From the NCBI GenBank assembly GCA_037102815.1, contig BTPP01000002.1:2170001-2234000 (forward strand): DNA of 64,000 nt. Direction: 5' to 3'. This DNA comes from Neurospora intermedia. Its lineage: Eukaryota; Ascomycota; Sordariomycetes; Sordariales; Sordariaceae. Positions 1 through 10,821 of this stretch are shown piece after piece (positions within the stretch are counted from its first letter, which is position 1; each line of letters begins with the position of its first letter). A model generated the notes under the pieces. The model saw nothing but the letters and a program-made list of their open reading frames with translations. It ran no database searches and was not told the origin of the DNA. Position numbers and translations under genes: made by a program.

Positions 1-3000
1 ACTCGCCGAGTATCCATCCTGAGGGCAGCGATGACTTGAAAACAAGTGATGAATGTGCTTGACAGGTGGAAATGATGCTCAAGAGACAGGCGACCATTGC
101 TTTGGCGCACTCTCATTGAGCAAACTATGACCCGAGAGATTGGATAAGGTGGCGCGTTTGAATCCCTTGGACATCCTGAGAGACCAATTGTGGGCAATTG
201 TACGGGTGAAGGTGATTCAAAGTGCGCGACGTGATGGGGGAACAGAGTGAGGGGCGGAGGGGAAGTTATCACGAACCATTGTGCCTGATTGACTACTTGT
301 TGACGCGTCGCTGAGGATAAGATGTGATAGTGGGGATGCTTGAAAAGATGCAAAGAAGAGGTGCTTGATACTCAATGGAGCTCAATGGATATCTGTGAAG
401 ATGATAGAGAACCAATTCAAGATGATATCTGGTGGTAACCCGTGAGAGTTTTGATTGTTGTGATCAATTGAGGGATTGTGTGGGGGAAGAGGAGATGAGG
501 AGGAAGAGGAGGAGGAGGAGAAGAGGGCAAAGGCTCAGTTGGAACGGGAAAGGACCGAGACTTCGGCGGGAGACCGGAGTGATTGGCCGGGAAACGCAGG
601 CAAACACCTTCCATCTTCAGGCTGCCATGAACCCGCAGGCAGAGCATACTTACGTCGAACGTCAACTTACCTCCAAAACGAGATGTGGTCCTTGTAACAA
701 ACGGCTGATTGGATCAGGCTTGGAGAGATGCTTTGGTGTCAAGAAAGCGGCGGCCGGCAACGATGATGTAAGAACCAAAGACTCTGATGCAAGCGAGCGC
801 AGGGGGAGTAAGAAGATGAACCGAGCTATCAAGCAAGATGAATTGAAGAGACTGTGGTGGTCGCTGGGATGGATTGTGTGTTGATGCTGTAATGATCGGA
901 GGAAGAGTCTACCAAGAGTTGAGAGACAGGAAAGTTGAGCTGGCCTGGATGGCGGAGGGAGGGCGGTCTTTTAACTCCCGTCAATCGATCTTCGTCTGGT
1001 ACCTAAGTAAGATGGAGTGATGGATCAGTGCCGTTGAGGTTGCTTCCTCACGATGTAAACAAATGTCAAGGGCAGCCACGATGTAGACGGGCCAAGGAAG
1101 GAGGCGATGTTCCCCAGTAGCCTGTACTAGAGGTAGGACCCACGATATCCTCCAGGAGAGCTGAGGATGAAGATAATGATAAATGAGGAAGAACTCTCGT
1201 ATGCTAAGCTCCAGCTTGCCGCATTGAAAAGGGTATGTTGAAGGGAAGACGACGAGAAGGAAAAGAAGGAGATGTCTGGCCATGCTTCTCGAGACTGCAC
1301 TCGCAGCAGGGACTGGGATCATCGACAGGACAGAGAACTACTTACTCTGAAAGTCGATGCTTGGATTGGAGCTCCAAGGAGGAAGGAGAGACCCCGTTGC
1401 CAATACTAGAGGTAGAGGTACCTTTACACATCAGGCCGGCAATCCGAAGTCCGACGTTTGATTCCCCCTATTGGCAGGAAGGGAGCAGAAGAATTGACTG
1501 AGCTAACGAAGTGTCCTTCACTACCGACCACTGTAGAGGTAGTGCCGTGGTCTAGATGGAAAGGCAGTGACGCTGGTGGCATCCACTTTCGTAGGGAGGG
1601 GGACGAAAGTAATGACACAACTTCAACTCGAAGCAATCGCTGTGAATGGTGTTGCTCATGATGCAGGTGTGAATCTTAGCTTGGTGTTTCCTCCTTGCTC
1701 TTGCCGTCTATAAAACAGAGACTATCTTCTGGCCAATGACGGTCAGGGATTGGAGATGCCCGGGGCCCAGATTCCTACACTAGGTAGGTACACTAGGGGA
1801 AAGAGTCGAGGGTGTAATGTAAAATACCAAGTAAGAACAATTGAAATTGAAGGCAGTGCCACCCCATTCCACTTGGCTTTCAAGCACTGCCAGTCCTTCT
1901 GGAGGAGGTGCAAAATAACAGCCGAGTCTACCATTGATAGCCGAACTCGGAGTGTCTCTGGGATTCCTTCTCGTCACGGATCGGATTCATGATTCCAGGC
2001 AACCAGGCGCCAGGCAAGACTGGCATTCAGGCCCGGGTGATCCACCTTCACCAATTGCTCCCAGGGCCATTGAACCTTCTCGTCCACGAGCAGAATTCCT
2101 GCACGACTGCAGTGTTAGCGACGACTTTCTTTCTTAGAAGGAGGAAGATAGAACGTGAAGTCAGGAGATACAGCATAACTCCCAAAGGAGAGACGACGAT
2201 TGCAGCTGACACAATACAGTTCAACAAATCGCCTTCGTCCCGGGCAGTCGATTGACTGAACGGTGCCCTTTCGGTTTTCTCGTCCGAGACCGCGTTCCTG
2301 GTCGACCAGCGAAGGAGTGAGCCTTACAGACGCATATCGCAACAACCCTACACGCGTTAGCTTGCCTTCCCAACAATCGTCACAGCTTCCGCCATCACTC
2401 ACCTGCGACCGGCCACAGCCGGAGTGTCGCCCGCCTACATCGCCCAGACTTTCAAGCCCGACAGCCGGTACTAGCAACAAGGGAGAGAACTGCCCGTGAT
2501 ATGTGCCCTGACTTCTTCGACAGCAACTCCACAGGACGTGTGGCAGAGGCTAGACACAAGGACATACCTTCCGCTACTCATATAACGTGCCGACTGTGGC
2601 AGTCTTCATCAACGGGTGTAAGCCCAAGTCGTTCTTTTTGCTCTGGATGGGCAGTGTCGTACGCTTTGTATTGCCCCATCTTGGCTTCCACCACGGAGCT
2701 CGACCCTAAGACATGCGCTTTCCTCCACACCATGTCGTCATCCTGGTCATGATCGCGGGCAGCAAAAGACGTGATGAACAAAAATCTTCAGTCTTGCTTG
2801 TCGTGGCAGCTTTGCTTGGCGACATGCTATAAGAGGACCAAGAAGCTTCGGGTTTGCAGTCGCTTATCGTTGATCGAATTCATCGTGGGCAAACAAATCC
2901 GTAATGGCTCCTTGAGCCCGACTTGGAGATTAGCCCGTAGAGACCCGAGTGGAATGGGCCAGGAGAATAGTCGATAGCAACCCGAAAGGTGTCGTCGCCT

Positions 3001-4451
3001 TTAATTACGACAAGCCTACTTGCATCGATCTTTCTCGGGGATTGTCTGCTAAGAATCACCTGCCCACTTGGGCCACTAGACGGTGATCACTTCTCGCATC
3101 CTCTATGGAAGATCATAACCAAGACTGACTCACTTCTACTCAGGGTAGCAAGTTTTGACGTCTTTATTGCTCTGCCACTGATAATGTACGTGTCTACTCA
3201 TGTTTCTAAATGGCGAGAACTACTCGCGGCGAACATGAACAGGAGCTGACGTTCGAACAGCGCCTGAACCTAGGCGTACCCCCAAGTCGAAGCTCAGTCA
3301 AGCCAACCCACAACACCCCCGATCCTCTAAAGCCCCGCGACCGAGATGTCCGAAACTTGTGGGCGAAGCCCATCAGCGTCCAGGACGGCCGACGGCGTGC
3401 GTATGTTCTGTCGACGCATCTGCGGGTGTTGAACGTTTGTCGACATAAAAGAACGAGAAAGAAAACACGGGCGAAAAACGACGAGAAGACTAAACAAAAT
3501 TTCAGGAAGACACTCAAAAGAGGAGTATTGATGTTTGAGAAAGGAAAATATGATGGAAAGGAAAACATCAAGATCGATGGATAAAAACAAAACAACGGGC
3601 TGCCGTAGCTGCGGGCTGCGAGGTTGCAATATCGGCAACAAGGAAAACAGTGGCCACAGTTCAGACCAATCAGAACCCTCCGCTCTCCAGTCCGCAGCAA
3701 AGCAAACGGCGAACACCACGCAGCCTCCACTGTCCACGGCCACGAAAGAATAAAGAAAGAAAGTTATGTTTGCGACAAGGTAGCACAAGTTCTCGAAAGC
3801 TTGGGTTTTTATTGGCTGGTTGAAGACGCCCTAAGGAGGGTTTTTGTCATTCAGACGGCTGAAGTTTGAAGGAAGGTACATAAGATGGGTGGGTGACGTC
3901 GGAGTACCGCAGTGACATCGGACGAGTGACTACCGAAGTTACACAGGGCGAGGTTCGAAAGGATGACGAATATAAATTGGCTGATGATGTATTCCTTGTA
4001 TGAGCAACAAGATGACGCCCAAGGCAACGCCCCGCCAGATATTCCTTCTCGTTTCGAACACCAACCACTGTGGTGAGATGAGGGAGTGTACATGTAACCC
4101 TTCGACGCTTCCTATGTACATGTATCCGCGCGTGTGTGGTTGACGCAGTCTGCCGTCCAGCTTACAAGTTCAATACTTAGTCAGGCCATGGCACAGAATA
4201 ACAACCACATACCCCAAGAATACACAAAATCTCAATGGATGATGATGTTCGTTATGAATGTGCGCTTGTTGGTGGGTATTTGCTATTGCATCCGGAGCTG
4301 GTTCACTAAAAGACAATCCCGACTATCCATAAGAAAAAAAGAGTCAAAAAAAAGGCGTGTCTAGTGTCTCCCATCCCCATGCCTCCCAACCTTCTCTATC
4401 AAATCACATTCTTGATTTTGATTGCATCTACTATAACTGCATATATATTGG
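1..4451. other. Gene-free left flank and downstream region of the P450 reductase
   Basis: I find no supportable gene here. The open frames are short, overlap on both strands and show no domain, signal peptide or plausible splice partners. The right part (about 4000-4451) probably holds the 3' UTR of the minus-strand reductase gene. A purine-rich GAG/GGA tract lies near 487-530 and another at about 4539-4560. Words of the type TACTAGAGGTA recur at 1125 and 1402. An 8-bp inverted repeat lies at 1586-1611. A minus-strand ATG sits at position 17 but only five codons remain before the edge, so a gene continuing off the left side cannot be judged. Confidence 0.6.
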
Positions 4452-6728
4452 TTATGACCAGACATCCTCCTGTAAAGCAGCAGCCGGTTAGTATGCATAT
4501 TTATCCTCCATGCGACCGAACACGGTTTGGGAAGAAAGGGGAGGAGAGGAGAGGAGAGGACAGGGTCTTAATGGGAAGATCACAACGTAAACGTACCTGG
4601 TACTGATTCGATGACCTCATGTTCTTGACAATCTCCTCGGCCTTGGCCTCGGGGATGCCTCGTTGCTCGGAAATGATCTGGCCCAGGACGGTGTTGACCT
4701 CGCGCGCCATGTTGGCAGCGTCGCCGCAGACGTAGAAGTAGGCCTTTTGCTCGAGAAGCTGGTTGATCTCCTCGGCCCTTTCCTTGAGACGGTGCTGGAC
4801 GTAGACCTTCTTGGGGCCCTCGCGGGAGAAGGCGGTGATGAGCTCGAAGTTGTCGCCGAGGATCTCCTTGGCTTCCTGGAATTTTCGCCATTTGTGTCAG
4901 CATATCGAAGTGACCAGCAACGGTTCCAGTGTGGCGCGTGACTTACCTCCCATTCGTTCTTGTACATGAAATCCTCGGTAGACTTGCGGCAGCCAAAGAA
5001 GAGCAGAGTCTTGCCAACCTTCTCGCCGTTCTTGGCCTGCTGCACGCGCTCACGGATGAAGCCACGCATGGGCGCAACACCGGTACCGGGACCAATGCAG
5101 ATGATGGGCTTGGAGGGATCCGAGGGGAGCTTGAAGTTGGAGTGGCGGACATGAACGGGGACGTGGATACCATCGTACTTGTTACGGGGGCCAGTGAGTT
5201 CGTAGGAAAGACCAAAAGGGCAAGGTTCGGGCTCGCCGTTCTGCTTCTGCTTGAGCGCGAGGAGGTAGTTGGTGGCAACACCGCGGAAGGGGTCATCACG
5301 ACCAGGAAGCTGGGTACTTTCGACAACGGCAGTGATGGAAATCTTCTTGGGCTGTTCAAGGGATGAGGACGAGATGGAGTAGTAGCGGGGCTGAAGCTTG
5401 GTGATGCCCTCAATAAAAGCAGAGAAGGGGATGTTGGTCCATTTCTGACCCTTGCCAACAATATCCAAGACTCTGGCAATGTTGAGATGGTGAAGACTGA
5501 TCTTCTCGTGGAAGTAATCCTTTTCGGCGCCGAGCTTGGTCATCTCGGCCCTTGCCTCCGCATCGGGAGCAAAAGCAGCGAGTTGGGCGAGGAATTGACG
5601 AGACACGGGAGCGCAGATTTCCATGTGGTAGCGAACGATAGCGTCGTAGGTGGTGGGAGTCGGGAAGGGAACCTTGGCGGTAGGCTCGAGAGCCTTGACG
5701 CTGACAACGGTGTGGCGCTTTTCGGAGAGACCCAGGACGTTCATGAAGCGATCGACCTCCTCACCAGGGTTCGTGGGCCAAACAGCGATGTGGTCACCAG
5801 TCTGGTAGTTGAGGTTAGAGGCGCTGATATCGATATCCATGTGGAGACAGTTGCGGTCCTTGACGGAGAAGAGCTCGTAGGACTGGGCGATGGGAGCGAT
5901 GTACGGGTTGTGGGCGTTGAAGGGGCCCTTGGCGGTTCCATCGAGATGCATCTTGTTGGGTTCACCGAGATAGACTTCAGGGGACTCCTTGGTCAGGCCC
6001 TCCCTTTCGACGATGCTGAAGACGGGCTCGTAAACGGCCTCGCGCTCCTCCAAACCCATCCTCTCGGCGAGAGCCTTCCACATGGGTTCCTTCCAGGCCA
6101 AGAAATCTTCTTCCATGGTACCAGCGCCATCATCGCCCTCGCCCGCATCTCCGATACGGTGGGCACCCAGCTTCTGGAGAGCCTTGTCCACATTGCGAAC
6201 CATGGAGTTGTAGTGCTCATAGGTGTTGTTTCCGAGACCGAACGTGACATAGTTCAGGTTGCCAAGCGCAGGTTCGTTGCCCTCCGTAAAGTTGACGTCT
6301 TCGTTGGTGATGAACTCGTAGAAATCCACAGCGTTATCAGTAGGCTCACCCTCACCATAGGTGGCGAGTACGAAGAACACCACCTTGTCGTCAGAAATGG
6401 TATCAAGATTGTCAAAGTCGTATTCCTCAAGGTCGGCAACCATGGTTTCAAGGCCGAACCGGCTCTTGCCCTCCTTGGCCAGTCTCGAAGCATAGTCCTC
6501 AGCAGTACCGGTTTGAGATCCGTAGAAGATGATGCAGTTCTTGCCCTGCTCCTCCATCTTCTCCACAATGTTTCTTGTCTTGCCAGCCTTTGCGCTGCTG
6601 GCATTGGCCAGAGAGCTCGCATAAGGATCCTTTGTAACGCCCCACAGTTTGCCCTTTGTGAAGTAGGCGACCGTTCCGAAAAGGATGGCCGCCAGGACCA
6701 CGAGGTCCAGCGTGTCGAGTTCGGCCAT
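4452..6728 (-). CDS. cpr: NADPH-cytochrome P450 reductase (692 aa, 3 exons)
   Basis: ER-membrane flavoprotein that passes electrons from NADPH through FAD and FMN to P450s, including those of sterol synthesis. Exons on the minus strand are 6728-4947, 4875-4597 and 4469-4452, with GT-AG introns at 4946-4876 and 4596-4470; both junctions keep phase 0. A hydrophobic N-terminal anchor (about residues 8-25) is followed by the FMN-domain motif GSQTGTAEDYA, the FAD motif RYYSISSS, the NADPH motif GPGTGVAPMRGF and the late motif YVCGDAANMAREV. The last exon is only six codons, EDVWS plus stop, and supplies the penultimate Trp that in this family stacks on FAD. I chose the ATG at 6728 because MAELDTLD leads directly into the anchor; an upstream in-frame start codon would add 18 proline-rich residues. 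Length and domain order are normal for a fungal CPR. Confidence 0.97.
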
Positions 6729-9700
6729 GACGGCGATATAAACGGGAGGGGGCGGGTATGCGCGTGGTACTGAAGCGGGCACAACCGGTATAGTCTTGCA
6801 AGTTATCGGATATGGAGATGTCTAGAGGGAGGAGTACCGGACCGGGCCGTAACGCACTCGGCTCGCTTGGCTGCTTCTGGCCGGAGGGGGGAGCCAAAAG
6901 AAGCTGGCCTGCGCATAAATCCCATGTTAGCCCAGTGAACAACTGAAACGGCTCTATGAACTCAATGACAGATGCCAGTGCCGCTTGTTGCTCGCGCAAG
7001 ATTGGCGTGTGGTCTGTGAGCGGCGTGCCGTATGCTTGGGAGGTCAGGCCACATGGCAAGATCAGACATGCCACGGCTGCCATCGCTGACGGCTTCTGTC
7101 CGGCAGTTAAGACAATGTACGTACCTGGGACGAACCGCGCGGGGAAATGGCAGAAGCGACGGAACCCAAAGCTCAGACAGTACAAGAAAAAAAAAGAAAG
7201 AATGGCAGCTGGTGGTCGAAAAGAAGACAGGAAAGGGGGCGACGGTCTCTCACCCTTAAAAGATAAAAGATCGAGAGCGAAGATAAACTGGAAACTGAGG
7301 GACACATGCCCCCTGGGCCCTGGCCGATGGACGCGGGCGGGACCCACGCAATCCGATGCATAATTCAGCGCTAAAGTCCCGATGACCGGGCCCCTCCCGT
7401 GGGCTCCACTTTGACATTGGGACCCGACCACCGCACTTTCAGGCCAAGTGGTGCTGACGGGAGCCTTCAGTTTGCCGAACAACACGCCGGAGGACAACTT
7501 GAACCGTCCCTGGTGTCGAAAGTTGAAAATCAACCGAATGCGCTGTCCGTCTTGGGTGAAGCTCTCATTGATCTCCAGCCAGTGCCGTCAAAGAGTTGCC
7601 CATCCTGCTCCTCGAGGTTCGACGTTCCCCCCGCCCTTCAATGCTACCGGCGGCCGCCCTGGATATCAATGATCACAGGTGGTGGCCCGGGTGTGCAGTT
7701 CCAAAGCGACAGTGGACTTTAGGCTACAATGCTTTCACATGACCAGGAGAGGCACTTGCTCGCGGAGCCAGAGATGGGATCTCGAGCCTCGAGAAATCAC
7801 CATGATTCATCACAGATCTTTCTGCAGAAGTCGAGGTCCATACGAGCGAGGCCAATCATACACATGCCGTGTAAATACAGAGGTAAACTGGAACCCTTTC
7901 TCATCTCAGCTTGGGCAGCTTACACTTAGAGCCGGGGTGTGTCCGACAGCCGCAGCGTTCTACGGAACTCAGATCCCTCTGTCGCCTTCGACATGACATC
8001 AATGACGGGCTCAAAGATGCCAGCAACGAGACCATTTGATCAGATCCAAGAAGAGAAGAAGCGATGCTGTTCTCTTCCCGTGAAACTCTCCCGAACTCCC
8101 GTTATAGGGAGATATGTAGGTAAGCCGGCATTGGGCGAGTTCCACATCGTACCCCACATGGAGTTCTGAACATCTGGCGGAAACGAGTTCACACGATGCA
8201 AAGATGCACAAACCGATCCTATCCACCCCGTTCGGCTTCCGACTCATTGAACTTTTCGGAAATCGATCTGCCGCACCAACTCGTCAACATTCAGCCGGTT
8301 CGGCGCCCAAGCCTTGATCCGTAGTCGAGCACGAAGCCAGGAAGAGCCTCGAGACCCGGAACAGAAGTGGACCGTGAAGGATGTCCTGCACAACTTTCCA
8401 CTGCTTCGGGCCCTGGTCTCTTTGTGGGGTGAGCGCTTGAGGGTTTCAAACAAGATCGTTCGTAAGAAGTTGGTGATTGCCAAACATTACCTATCTATGT
8501 ACCTTGCTCGCGTCGTCGCTCCTCCTTCTGCGGCCCGGCCTTTTACGGGTAGATCGCCGAGCTCGTCCCCAAAGATCCTATCGGCTTCCTTCATCTCCCC
8601 ACTCCCACAGAGGCTCAGAGGTGACCGGCAGTCGCCTATACGCCGAGGATATTGCATTCTATTCGCCTACGCTCCCATCTCTTGCCTCATATCGTGTGAA
8701 AGTGGTACAGTAGGTTGGCATCTCGGCCCTGCAACAGGGTTACGTCCGCTTGACACCCGCGGCTGCCGCGCCGCGGAGGGGAGCGTAGCTTTCCGGCGCT
8801 GACGCGGGTTTTTTTTCATGAGTTTGACGTTCTCATGGCATCAAAGAGAATCTGGAAACCATAGCATTATTCCACATACTACCATGCACACACACAGCCA
8901 AACCGAGTATACGGCTGATCAAATTTGGAGCTATTTTTGTTCCTGTAAGAATTGTCGTTACGAAAATCAGCACAACTGACGGTAATCTTGAGGTATCTTG
9001 ATACATGATTGCGTGCCTGAGGTTTTGCATCAACAGCTCACATCTGCAGAATCTATACACTAGTTAGATCAGCAAGGTTCACTTTTGGCAGTCCCAAAAG
9101 CTCGGTACATATGGAGTATGGACCCTGTTCATCCCTTTCCAGACTTTGAGAAGGGGTAACAAAAGACCCTTGACCCTTACGACGAGATATGGTCCGAGCG
9201 CCCTCTGATCAGCAAGGGAACGGAGGCGCTGCGGGGGGAGCTTGGCTTGAATTGAATTGAGGGGGGGCTGGAGAATGTTCAGCCCGGGTTCGGTTGTGTC
9301 CCGGGGTGATAACAGTCTCCGGTCAGCCTCTGCAAACGATCGCTCCGCAACCGCCCCCTGGCACCTCGCGAAAATCTTCGGGAGATCTGTATCAATGTTG
9401 TGTGTAGGCCCATTCTCACTAGACATACTGGACTGTGGTCCCCAAACGTATCCAGTTTACATAGGGTACTTTAATCCATGTTCTCAGATACAGCGAGATA
9501 AGCTTGTTCGAGACTGGCTCGCGAACGGAAGGCATAGTGGCAGGTAGCATCAGACTTTTAACGGTCAACGGTAACGAAGTATATGGTAGCGTACCTACAT
9601 ACGTAGTGACATGACGTGTGTGGAGAGCCTCCATGTAAAACTCCGGGAACCCCATCTTGCAGACCTACTTGTGACGGGCCTGTCTGGGGTTGAACATCGT

Positions 9701-10821
9701 TCGGCTCTTGAAGCCCGCACAGCAGGGTGCGTATACGCGCCGTCACAGATATTGTCACAGAATAGCTGAGGTATTCGGAGTGGGCCCCCACCAAGATCCC
9801 TCCTAGTGTACACAGTTGAGGCTCTCTCATTGATGTTCTTTAGGCCGCCATATCAAGCCATTTCTCTAACCAAGAAAACATCGCGACCGCAAGCCTCTAG
9901 GAGAGGACCGATCATCTGGTTGAATGCTTCCTTCGATGAATGTGATTCAATTCTTGGTGGACTAAGATGTTCTCTTGGACCCCTTGCAGCCCTACAGATC
10001 ACCGAGGTGTGTAAGGGAAAATCAAGAAGATAGAAGATCGAATACTAGAGGTACCCCTAAGGTATGTATCTGGTTTGTTTCAGTGCAACTGAACTAAGTG
10101 TGTTGTAACTATTTTTCGCACACCTCGATTGCACTTGGTTACTAGACATAGACTAGGGTCCGCTTGGAGGTTGCTTGGCCCACCTACCGAGCTACCCAAG
10201 AGAACCAAGTGATGCGACTGGCTGGCTGTCAGGCGTTTCAAGGCACCGTCATTGGTAAACTATGTAGGACATTGCAGGCCTGTTCGCGCAATCATCGGTC
10301 ACAAAGTGAGGGGGGCGTGGTTTGGCATAATGAAGCTCGGTTTGCACATCCATCCGATGTGTACATCCATTGCTTGAGTGAGTGGCAGGGCTTCCTGTCC
10401 CGTCGCAGGGCAACCACAAGATGGGACGGGGAACCAGGGAGCGAACGCGCTGCACGCCCGGGAGACGTTCGGGGAGCTGGAGGGCTTCCACTTGCTGCTG
10501 CCACACCGAATCCCGTCCTGGATGGGACTAGCCTGTGAATCTAGTAGCCGCGGACATCCATCATCAGAGGCTGAGAACTTCCAGACTGTTTTGCTTGCTT
10601 CTGTCACCTTCGCGCCGGCCAGTCGCGACGCCACCTTTTTCCTGTCCAACTTCCTCCAAAATAACCAGCGCATACCTAGGTATCGATACAGGCCTTGCCG
10701 GTACAAGAAACAACGAACACCCACTGCCGCTGCCGCTGCCAGTCTGCAAGGCAACGCGCGCGGATTCGACCCCGCCCTGAATGCGCTGAAGAAGTATCAT
10801 GAGAGGCGAGACGTTGGCAAA
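6729..10821. other. Long intergenic region between P450 reductase and the Furry-type gene
   Basis: This 4.1-kb divergent interval should contain the promoters and 5' UTRs of both flanking genes. No open frame in it has a recognisable domain or a credible exon partner. It contains the hairpin plus T-run element at 8727-8816 (listed separately), a GC-rich stretch at about 8755-8808 and an AATACTAGAGGTA word at 10041-10053 that is identical to one at 1402. I see no tRNA, 5S rRNA or snRNA signature. Confidence 0.6.
8727..8816 (+). other. Two-hairpin element ending in a run of eight T
   Basis: Seen directly: a 5-bp hairpin CCCTG-CAA-CAGGG (8727-8739), then a nested stem whose outer arms ACCCGCG (8755-8761) and CGCGGGT (8803-8809) pair perfectly over 7 bp and whose inner arms GCGCCG (8768-8773) and CGGCGC (8794-8799) pair over 6 bp. 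The T run is 8809-8816. A structured 3' end followed by oligo-T is how RNA polymerase III transcripts finish, so this could be the 3' end of an unannotated small RNA. I do not recognise an RNA family, and a chance GC-rich hairpin is possible. Confidence 0.35.

Noticed and set aside
3206-3730. 174-codon minus and 124-codon plus frames at the same place
   Set aside because: Overlapping frames on both strands with no motifs. The hydrophobic residues of the minus frame come from an A-rich plus strand.
5487-6773. A 428-codon plus-strand frame opposite the P450 reductase
   Set aside because: It is antisense to a fully conserved gene and its composition mirrors that gene; no domain of its own.
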